Of a stretch of 29,007 nucleotides of DNA, positions 22,055 through 29,007 are shown in pieces; the stretch's first letter is position 1, and each line of letters begins with the position of its first letter. This stretch comes from Reticulitermes lucifugus (Eukaryota; Arthropoda; Insecta; Blattodea; Rhinotermitidae). The stretch is from positions 1 to 29,007 of the forward strand of contig JAKCWW010005287.1 in assembly GCA_026260175.1 (NCBI GenBank), written 5' to 3'. The position numbers were made by a program, and so were the translations under genes. The notes beneath the pieces were generated by a model. That model searched no databases. It saw only the letters and a program-made list of their open reading frames with translations, and was not told where the DNA came from.

Positions 22055-22082
22055 CTGATGATGGCCGAGTTACGGCCGAAAC
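22055..22082 (+). ncRNA. hammerhead-ribozyme-like core in the Penelope-like element
   Basis: CTGATGA (22055-22061) is followed by a stem-loop whose GGCC arms (22063-22066 and 22074-22077) flank a GAGTTAC loop, and then GAAAC (22078-22082). This is the conserved core of a hammerhead ribozyme: CUGAUGA, stem II, GAAA. A GTA triplet, which would fit the NUH cleavage site, lies at 22092-22094 with a minimal two-pair stem III. A stem I is weak: AAGTGAAC at 22095-22102 can pair (7 of 8 with one G-U) with GTGTACTT at 22036-22043, but 11 nt lie between that strand and the core. Minimal hammerheads in the repeats of metazoan Penelope-like elements have been described; activity of this one is unknown. 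Confidence 0.72.
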
Positions 22083-22140
22083 ATATTTAGGGTAAAGTGA
22101 ACAGAAACTTACGAAAATAAAAAGTGTATTCGTTGGTTGA

Positions 22141-23578
22141 AGAAATGAAAATTAGTTGTTTTGAAATTGAAGGCAGTGGACTAAGACTTGTAGCAAGAAC
22201 TGGTCCACTTGACGAAACTGTCGGTGTGTCTTAAGTGGATGTTTCTGGTTTAACAGGAAAGATTGTGGGAGAATTCGATGGTGCCACTGTAGATTTATTA
22301 GAAACATTGGATTCACGGAAGTGAAAATAGCTCAACCTTTGTGCCCAGCAGAATTCGGCTGTCTGTTTCGTCACATAATTGGTTCAGGAGCACGTCCTTC
22401 AAAATTTGCATCCTGTTCTTCAATAGGAACTGGAAAATCAGTACTCGTCAAGATGTTGCATTTCAGTGGATAGATTCCATCTTCCTGATACCAGGCAAAC
22501 CCACACCGAATAAAAATAAAATTTCCAAAACACATTTTTACTTACTGCAAATGAGTTCGACCATCTTTAAACAATCTAAAGTAACAGCTCCAATACAGAC
22601 CCACTATTTAGGGTACCCCATATTTGGAGACAAGAGAACACCCCACATTAGGAACTCGCCATTTTCGATTTCAAATGTAATCTGTAGTTAAGACACATCG
22701 TGAATTCCTATTTATGAAGCATTAAATAAATCTTTATGACTAGTACTTATAATTTTAAATAATGATTAAGGTGAAATCACTAACCTTGAGCAATGGGAAA
22801 GCGTAGGAACAAGACGCTCCAAAACGTTACTGACCAAAAAGTACATCCTACATCATAACTACAAAAAAAAACTCCCCGACAATCCAGTCCTTCTTACGAA
22901 TGGCATTACTATGCATCTATTTTGCGATCAGATGGTCATCACTAGGCGGCAGAAGCACAGACGAAAGATACAGCCTCACCCAGTATTAGGAACTAGGCCT
23001 ACAGTCTTTTAGGCCACTTTACCCTACTATATTTCCTCTTAACCTACTGTTGCCCAGATATTTTTATTTTAGAGTAAAGTGGGGTATTAATAAAACCTGG
23101 GTAATCGGAATGCTTTCATTGTACATTGTCTGCTAGTTGAATTATGGTGGTGACACTGCTGAGAAACTTAACCCTGTACTTTTCTGCCTCAATGGTAAGC
23201 GTAACCACCTTTATGGCACAAGCTTTTTTGTTCACTCAAGTGACTGTGTTTGTATTAAAATTGGTTTTACATATTGTCACTTACACCAGAATTTCAAAAT
23301 TTCTTTGTTTAAGAGGCAAGGACAATTTTATCACCTTCATTAAAAAAAACTAGGAGTTTGTCCCTTAGAATTATTTATGTACGAATATCCCCTGCTACTC
23401 ATTCAGTGCTGTTTGGTAGTTTGATGTTTGCAATTACCTTAGTCACACGTTTTTCTCGGGCAATTTAACAAAATCTTGCAGTTTAAAATGCAAAATTTAT
23501 ATTCTCCGTAAAGTTACAATTACAAAAATAATGAAAATTAGCCGACTATGAAGTAAACACTGCTCCACTGTTACAGGT
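22141..23578. other. no gene recognised; fragmentary coding-like patches
   Basis: Just after the Penelope-like element the + strand reads MKISCFEIEGSGLRLVART and later VDVSGLTGKIVGEFDGA (about 22147-22300), with stops between. This is gene-like in composition but I do not recognise it. Near 23071 a GTAAAGTGGGGTATTAATAA segment resembles termini I have seen on insect DNA transposons and faces a CCACTTTACCC at about 23015. It may be the left end of the pogo-like element that follows. Confidence 0.35.
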
Positions 23579-25541
23579 ATGCCTCGTTATTACGTAAAAA
23601 AGCGAATCTGGGCCAAGGTATAAAGTAAAGGAGCTCGTGAAGAGTGTTGCTGATGTTCCAAACCACAACAGGACTTAACAAGAAGCTGAAACATAGATAT
23701 GACATTTCGAAGACCGTGATTTTCCATAGACTGAAAGGAAGAAATGTGCTTCTAGAATGTTTGGGTGCGAAAAAGGAACTAGTAAACCGCATGAAATCTA
23801 GAGCTCTAATAGGCCACCCGTGCAACAGATGTGGTAAAGGACACTGTACAAGAATTTGTAAAATTGAAAAATATGTTTACGAACTCCGGTAGGAGAGTAT
23901 CGACCAGATGACGACTAGGAGTTCGCGTTCATGAAATAGAATTCTTGTTTCTTTCAAAACAACGAAACCCTTGCAAAAGATGAAGGAAAAGGCCATACTT
24001 TCTGTAATAATATACGATTTCTTCTCTGATCTACAAAAGTTCGTTGAGAAGTGCAGGTTGAATTGGTGTCAGAAAGCCTGTCTTTTTTTAAATGCTGATA
24101 AGTTCGGATTTTGTACTGATATTAGGAGATGAAAGTTATTGGAGAAAAGGGCAAACCAATGGCTAGAACTGGCCTGCTCAACCTGTTATATGGCGTGGGA
24201 AATTTCGGCAAAATTTGGTCCGCATACTGGCAACAAGAATTTAAATACACACAATAAAGAATGAACAAGTATGTGCAAAATGTTACCTTTGTATTTTCTA
24301 TAGAGCATGTGCAATAAAAATACAGGCTACTGATAATGATAGGCAAAGACCATATAAAAATACACAATTTATTACACAGGCTAGGGTGACCCTATTTTTA
24401 GCACATTTTTACAGAATGAATTAGTATTTAATGTATGTCTCAATAAATAAACAGCTCACAATTTTTCAAAATTGCTTCCGCATCTTATCTCGGCTTTGCC
24501 AGGGAATCGTTAAAAGGTTTTTTTTTTTAAATTTCGAATACCTTTGAGGGCGATTTAACACAGTGTTGCTGGAGCATTTTGCCCGCGAACTACAAGTTGA
24601 GAGTGCTTGCGGCTCCAATAGGAAATACTGTGCTGGCAACAGTGTCAGCTGATGGGCTTGATGTTACACCTCTTATTGTCTGCAAGGGACCAGTTCAGGT
24701 ATGATGTACTTCTGGAGAAGCGTATCCTTGCAATCTGTACAGCACTTCGTATACCACATCAGTTAATGGTGGGAGAGAGGGAGGGATGAAGGAACCGTAC
24801 TTTTATAAATGTTTTGCAACCTTTGGTTGTATGTTAATGAAATGAGAATAAGGAATGGAACAGAAGCTTATGGCATTCAGTTATACACATCTGCAATGAA
24901 AGAACGCTGGTAGAACATCTAAAAGTGAAGTGATGTGGTTGGATAGAAATCTATGAAACCTTCAAACACCATGCAACGGCTTATGTCAACAGAACCTAAC
25001 TACTTTGATGCTCCTAAAACCTCAGCATCAGATTCTTCAGCTAGAACTATAATTTAAATATATTCTATAAAATGCTTGAAAATTCTTCATCAATAGAACA
25101 AAAGCGACGGTCTAGACACCAAGAAAAAGAAAAGCAACGTCCAATAGAGAAAGCTAAATGTTGATCTTAGTGATGGAGATGAATAAGAAGAATAAGAGAG
25201 AAGAGGCAAATATATAGGAAAGTGTCCCAGACATAGAGTATAAAAATCTTAAATCAAGAGAGAAATGTTTGTCCTCTTCGATCTTTCAGGCGTCCCGAGA
25301 GAGAAAGCACGCTACAAATGTGTTCATTGTGTTGAGAAGAATAGAGGGCGGCGATGAAGCATTGGTCTCAGGTTATACAATAACTGACAAATATGAAATG
25401 GAATTCATCGCGAAAGAAAATTATCACAGTTTCATATATCTTAAATTAATACTTGCACTACTGCTGAAACCAAGTTTCGCTTTGCGGTCAGGAGGGAAAT
25501 TAAAGTTTTCCTTTTTTTATGTTGCAGTTTATGAAATGTGA
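23579..25541 (+). pseudogene. pogo/Tigger-like transposase relic, split by a hAT-like insertion
   Basis: The order of segments matches a pogo-family transposase (DNA-binding HTH, then DDE catalytic domain, then tail). An ATG at 23579 begins MPRYYVKK; after frame loss the psq-type HTH ends with YDISKTVIFHRLKGRN (about 23698-23745). The catalytic domain appears as LNADKFGFCTD (24088-24120, first acidic residue) and MKVIGEKGKPMAR (24129-24167). After an insertion at 24169-24610 it resumes with GNTVLATVSADGLDVTPLIV (about 24621-24680), then SGEAYPCNLYSTS and MKEPYFYKCF (to about 24820). A tail-like block rich in EALVSGYTITDKYEMEFIAK and LRSGGKLKF ends at 25541. Multiple stops and frameshifts make it non-functional. 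Middle regions (24830-25260) are too decayed to align. Termini were not found with confidence. Confidence 0.78.
24169..24610. mobile_element. hAT-like non-autonomous insertion in the pogo-like element (442 bp)
   Basis: The insert separates two adjacent catalytic-domain segments. Its left end reads CTGGCCTGCTCAACCTGT. The reverse complement of the right end reads GCAAGCACTCTCAACTTGT. Both resemble CAGTG..TCTCAACCTGT termini of Charlie/ZBED-type hAT elements. Flanks GGCTAGAA (24161-24168) and GGCTCCAA (24611-24618) match at 6 of 8, the hAT duplication length. Insert plus one duplication is 450 bp, so the transposase frame is the same on both sides. Confidence 0.65.
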
Positions 25542-26488
25542 AATAATTTAACAATAATATTATCTATTATTTTCTGAAAAAGTTGTCAAATACTGGAATT
25601 CACTTCTTTAATACGTTTACGTGAATTTTGGTGTGCACTAATGTTGGTCAGTTAATAAAAATGATTTTATTTTTCTCGTGTCCAAGAAAATTCCTTAAAT
25701 TAGGTTTTTGGATTGCGACAATCACAACAGCAATTTGAGGTCAATGCAAACATGGCAGAAGATAATGATGTTTTGAAAATTATGTAGCTCGCTCCAAGCT
25801 TCTGTTCACATTTTCGATGTCAGGAACAGTAAGGCCTGCATAGCTTGCATTTACATCGGGCAACTGGGAAAATTGTGAACGGAAAGGGGTATCTGTAAAT
25901 CCCAGTTCTAGTGGTTTAAGAAAACGGAATTCTGTTGTATATTCAAAAGGCAACTTCTTAACATCAGAAAATTATGACGGCTTAATAAGCGTTTCAAAAA
26001 ATTTCCTAGGAATAAAGCAACGATTAATTCAAATACAACAACGTAAAATTTGTTGACAAATAACCCATATGCTTAGATGTATGTCATAAACTACATTTTC
26101 TAAAAATAACTTCTTTTAATTTTAAAGTTTTCTTATTTCTTTTGTATCTCACTCTTCTAACTCGCATCTAAACTTCTGACAATCAATTAAATATTTCTAT
26201 GAACGCCATACATGTTATAAAAGCTTCATTCATGTGGATAAGCGATAGGAAAGAATATGACTATACGAGATTTACGTTTCTTACTGCGGTAGTGTAAATT
26301 CTCATGAGATATGACGCCATGTATTGCGGTAGAAATCTTCCAGTTGTTTGAAGGAAACTGCTGCCTCCATCTTCAACGTTAATATGAAAGAACCAGGATT
26401 TTCAGAAAAATAGTAAAATTTGTATCCGACTAAATAGCGTCATGTCTCAGAAAAGTACTTTCTTACGACTATTATAGATATATACATA
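25542..26488. other. no recognisable gene
   Basis: This AT-rich stretch lies between two DNA transposon relics. It should contain the right end of the pogo-like element, but I could not find a terminus. No coding motif was seen. Confidence 0.4.
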
Positions 26489-27147
26489 CAGTAGAACCTC
26501 GATTATCTGAAATAAAGGGGGGGGGGCGGACCCGATTTCGGATAAGCAATATTTCGGATAATTCGGAAATTCGGCTTGATGTGATAAGGTGCAATAAAAT
26601 AACATTTATTCGGATAAACGTCTTATGTTAATAAAATTTATGGCACGAGAAAGTGTATGATATTTACAGATACAATACAACACTACAAATTTCTATGAAA
26701 ATATCTGGTATTTTAGTTTGAACTTTTTTCACGACTTTTTTTTTTTGGCTGCAATGTCCCTCCATTCAGCATTTTAGATGAATGTTCTTCGAGTTTCGAT
26801 TTTACCCAATGCCAACACCGAAATCCGCCGCGAAATTTCGCAAAATCTCGCCATTTTTAATTCGTCTCACAGTCTCCAATTTCCGTTCAATTGTTATTAC
26901 AACAAGTTTTCGTTTAGCTGACATTGTTTTGAATCACTCTTAAATGAAATTTTAAAACTGCACTGTAAGAAGCACACACACGTCAATTTGCCACTCGTCC
27001 GCACCCGTCAACTTTTTACAACAAACTGACAGGGAGAGGCTCAGAGGTGTCTCGCGGCAGGCAGTTCTGGGAATCGCAGCGCCTGACAGGCGTTTCGGTT
27101 AACCCGAGTTTCGGTTAAGCGAAGTTCGGATAACCGAGGTTCTACTG
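26489..27147 (-). mobile_element. internally deleted Tigger/pogo-like transposon (659 bp)
   Basis: The left terminus reads CAGTAGAACCTCGATTATC. The right terminus, reverse-complemented, reads CAGTAGAACCTCGGTTATCC (21 of 23 over the first 23 bases). Both ends are flanked by TA (26487-26488 and 27148-27149), as for pogo/Tigger. The terminus sequence is the well-known Tigger-type end. Subterminal repeats of TTCGGATAA and TTTCGGTTAA occur at both sides, likely transposase-binding sites. A G10 run lies at 26517-26526. The interior keeps only the N-terminal HTH coding segment on the minus strand, so the element needs enzyme from elsewhere. Confidence 0.9.
26802..26924 (-). pseudogene. N-terminal CENP-B-type HTH fragment of a Tigger transposase
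   Basis: A 40-codon frame begins with ATG at 26924 (MSAKRKLVVITIERKLE) and continues RRIKNGEILRNFAADFGVGI before a TAA at 26802-26804. This matches the first helix-turn-helix of CENP-B/Tigger proteins (MS.KRK....T...KLEI...L..GE....A...GVG.S), which binds the element ends. The family protein is several hundred residues long. Here the frame stops just before the recognition-helix end, and the catalytic domain was lost by internal deletion. A short peptide could be translated but there is no evidence that it is. Confidence 0.78.
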
Positions 27148-27197
27148 TACATACAGGCCCGGCTTTAAAATGGAACGTGATACAGTGTTAGCTGCTG

Positions 27198-27472
27198 GTG
27201 AGCCGTGAGACGCTCAGCTATACAAAATTGCTAAGTTGTGCCGTGAGATGCTGAAGTATATTGTTTGTTGCCATGTGCTATGGTGCGCCCTAAAGTATAC
27301 CGTGTGTCGCTACGTGATGTTGTTTGCCATGAGATGCTGAACTATACCGTGTTTTTGTACGTGATATGTTGAACTATGCAGCATGTTGCCACGTGATATG
27401 TTGTGCCGCGAGTTGCTGAATTATACTGTCTGTTTCCATGTGCTATGGTGAGTCCTGAAGTATAAAGTGTGC
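27198..27472 (+). repeat. minisatellite, left block, alternating ~44/39-bp units
   Basis: Units read approximately GTGCCGTGAGATGCTGAAGT..TGTTGCCATGTGCTATG (unit A) and GTGCGCCCTGAAGTATACCG..GCTACGTGATATG (unit B), alternating A-B-A-B with divergence. The dimeric alternation gives a higher-order period near 83 bp. The block ends abruptly inside a B unit near 27472, where an unrelated repeat begins. Confidence 0.78.
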
Positions 27473-28014
27473 TTAATATATGGAATATATTATCAGTCAA
27501 AACACAAATATATTTAGACCATAAAGTTTACGTGTTGTGTCTTTTTTAATATCTTCCTCCTTATGTTTTTGAATCGACTGATGTTACATGCCTGACTGGC
27601 ATTAAAAATCTTTATATGTGACATCCAGCTGTGTTATGATAGCATACTATACATAATATGTAACAGTCAAAACACAACTATATTTAGACAATAGAGATTG
27701 TGTTACTTTAATATTTTCCTCCTTTAGTTTTTGAATCGACTGATGTTACATGCCTGACTGGCATTAAAAATTTTTATATGTGACATCCAACTGTGTTATG
27801 ATAGCATAATATACATAATATGTAACAGTCAAAACACAAATATATTTAGACAATAGAGATTGTGTTACTTTAATATTTTCCTCCTTTAGTTTTTGAATCG
27901 ACTGATGGTGTATGCCTGGCTGGCACATACTCTATTATCTAAATATAGATGTGTTGTGACTGGTACATATTCTGTATAGTATACTATCATAACGCAACGG
28001 GATGTCACATACAA
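27473..28014. mobile_element. tandemly amplified inverted-repeat unit inserted in the minisatellite
   Basis: CAGTCAAAACACAA-TATATTTAGAC starts direct copies at 27494, 27664 and 27826 (periods 170 and 162 bp). Each includes TTTTTGAATCGACTGATG and, in the first two, TTACATGCCTGACTGGCATT. The last copy folds back: 27930-28012 is the reverse complement of about 27778-27858, including TATGTGACATCC, GTTATGATAG and the CAGTC block. The outermost arms look like terminal inverted repeats of a MITE whose left half has been duplicated in tandem. The left outer arm is shortened. Confidence 0.72.
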
Positions 28015-28170
28015 GATCCACTGTGTGTTGCTACGTGATATGATGTGCCGTGAGATGCTGAAGTATACTATCTGTTGCCATGTGTTATGGTGTACCCTGA
28101 AGAGTATATCGCTATGTCAAATGGTGTGCCGTGAGATGCTGAACTATATAGTGTGTTGCCACATGATAAT
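28015..28170 (+). repeat. minisatellite, right block
   Basis: The same A and B units resume: GTGTGTTGCTACGTGATATG, then GTGCCGTGAGATGCTGAAGT, CCATGTGTTATG, GTGTACCCTGAAGAGTATA and GTGCCGTGAGATGCTGAACT. The phase suggests continuity with the left block around the insertion. Confidence 0.75.
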
Positions 28171-28616
28171 ACTGAACAACAGTGAAAATGCTTCGGTGGT
28201 GAAAGTAGCAAATCCTTACTAATTTTGGGGCGCTGAGCACAAATATAGCAATTAAAATTGTTTATTGGCTCTACTTTCAAAGATCTGGTATGGGTCCAAA
28301 TTTCTACACTTTACACTGAATTTGGCGTTGAGCGGCTTAGAGCAACGATCTTGCAACTCTTAACGTGAAGAGAATGATGCAGTCAGCATCCAGGCATTGC
28401 ATCAGCAGTTCATCAGAAGGGTGAAGTAGTGCAGTGAGCAAAGTGGATGATGAAATCAGCTCCCAGGTATTGCCACTCCCAACGTTATGCATTTCAGTTC
28501 CTTCCAGGGAGTTGCATTGTACACGCATGTGTTTATCATTTTAAAAAAGTCGTCTTTCGCAGCGTGAAGTGCCTTGAAAGTTTTATACAGCCGTTTCTTG
28601 GCCGAAACTCAATAAG
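28171..28616. other. no recognised gene
   Basis: This may be upstream sequence of the cysteine-rich protein copy at 28617. A loosely repeated GATG..TCAGC.CCCAGG.ATTGC block occurs at about 28375-28400 and 28449-28472. Open frames on either strand (28337-28528 minus, 28447 onwards plus) have no motif before 28617. Confidence 0.4.
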
Positions 28617-29007
28617 GATGCAGCGAAAGTGCGTGAACAGTACAGATAATTTTTGTTATATTTATGGGGAGGTGACGTTTTCATCACAGTGTCATAACCC
28701 CGATCATCAGGAAAGTCTACCATCTTTACTTTGGATGCCAGATTGGGGACCAGGACAAGAGCTGGGCCCTGCACATATGCTGCAATACTTGTGCAGCACA
28801 CCTCATATAAGTCAAGTCTAAAAGCTGTTCTGCTCCATAATGGCAACGTGTTGCCATCAATTCCAGTTGGTTATGCAGTCAATATGAAGCAATCATATGA
28901 CAACATGAAGCTTCTTCTAAACTGCGTAAACTACAAGAAATACAAATGGCAGCTTTGTGGAGACTTGAAAGTTGTTGCTGTATTGCTTGGACTGCAGCAG
29001 GGCTACA
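28617..29007 (+). pseudogene. broken copy of a cysteine-rich arthropod repeat-associated protein family, runs off the window
   Basis: An ATG at 28618 starts MQRKCVNSTDNFCYIYGEVT, the cysteine-containing N-terminus of a family I remember in many copies in arthropod genomes. A frameshift near 28690 moves the rest to the next frame: RKVYHLYFGCQIGDQDKSWA and HICCNTCAAHL (about 28703-28803). The text then jumps directly to SLKAVLLHNGNVLPSIPVGY (from about 28818), then MKQSYDNMKLLLNCVNYKKY and CGDLKVVAVLLGLQQGY to the window edge. In the family these parts are separated by a few hundred residues, so an internal deletion, or a spliced-out region, is implied. CxxC-type cysteines suggest zinc binding. 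Function is unknown; the multicopy nature suggests mobile or retro-copied origin. Confidence 0.65.

Larger units (their letters stand above)
19865..22140 (+). mobile_element. Penelope-like retroelement, 5'-truncated
   Basis: The element carries, in order, a telomerase-like reverse transcriptase and a C-terminal GIY-YIG endonuclease, then a non-coding 3' region with a hammerhead-like core at 22055-22082. This order is diagnostic of Penelope-like elements. Similarity to the element begins near 19865-19885 with no ATG, so the 5' part of the ORF and the upstream flanking repeat appear missing. The 3' limit is set at the end of the AAAATAAAAAGTGTATTCG-like segment, about 22130-22140, and is approximate. 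It lies antisense to, and directly upstream of, the acidic-protein exon, so it probably sits in that gene's intron. Confidence 0.87.

Noticed and set aside
23137..23353. Two overlapping hydrophobic frames
   Set aside because: Short, overlapping in different frames and without motifs; likely non-coding sequence upstream of the pogo-like relic.
27198..28170. CRISPR-like array
   Set aside because: Repeats are degenerate, directly adjoining and without unique spacers; the context is a eukaryotic minisatellite.

Overview
The window looks like repeat-rich, AT-rich intergenic and intronic DNA from an arthropod with a large genome. My best guess is a cockroach or other blattodean. This is inferred from the non-LTR retrotransposon family whose 3' end encodes an NLRVP-type motif, from tRNA-derived SINEs and from Penelope-like, mariner-like and pogo/Tigger-like relics. 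I could not test it by a search. There are no operons, ribosome-binding sites or prokaryotic features. Nearly everything recognisable is transposable-element (TE) sequence at various stages of decay.

Layout. 780-1490: decayed non-LTR retrotransposon 3' end (+). 2471-2737: tRNA-derived SINE (+). 3570-3804: foldback plus degenerate tandem repeat. 5678-6393: 716-bp non-autonomous hAT-like element with near-perfect 8-bp target duplication. 6730-7160: LINE 3' end (-), interrupted by a 203-bp element flanked by a perfect 9-bp duplication. 8031-8794: internally deleted mariner-like element with long inverted repeats and a broken transposase (-). 11550-11710: second copy of the short element. 13270-13460: another LINE 3' end (-). 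16355-16900: LINE 3' end (+) split by a SINE (-) that contains a 50-N assembly gap.

19159-19745 is the only good candidate for a host coding exon: a terminal exon (-) of an aspartate-rich protein with a clear splice acceptor. Directly upstream in gene orientation, and antisense to it, lies a 5'-truncated Penelope-like element (19865-22140, +) with RT and GIY-YIG coding and, in its 3' region, a hammerhead-ribozyme-like core.

23579-25541 is a broken pogo-like transposase (psq-type HTH, DDE, C-terminal tail) split by a 442-bp hAT-like insertion with an 8-bp duplication. 26489-27147 is a deleted Tigger/pogo element keeping a 40-codon CENP-B-type HTH reading frame. 27198-28170 is a higher-order minisatellite interrupted by an amplified inverted-repeat unit. 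The right edge (28617-29007, running off the window) carries a broken copy of a cysteine-rich arthropod protein family.

The features do not form a pathway. The story is of nested insertion and decay around one likely host exon.
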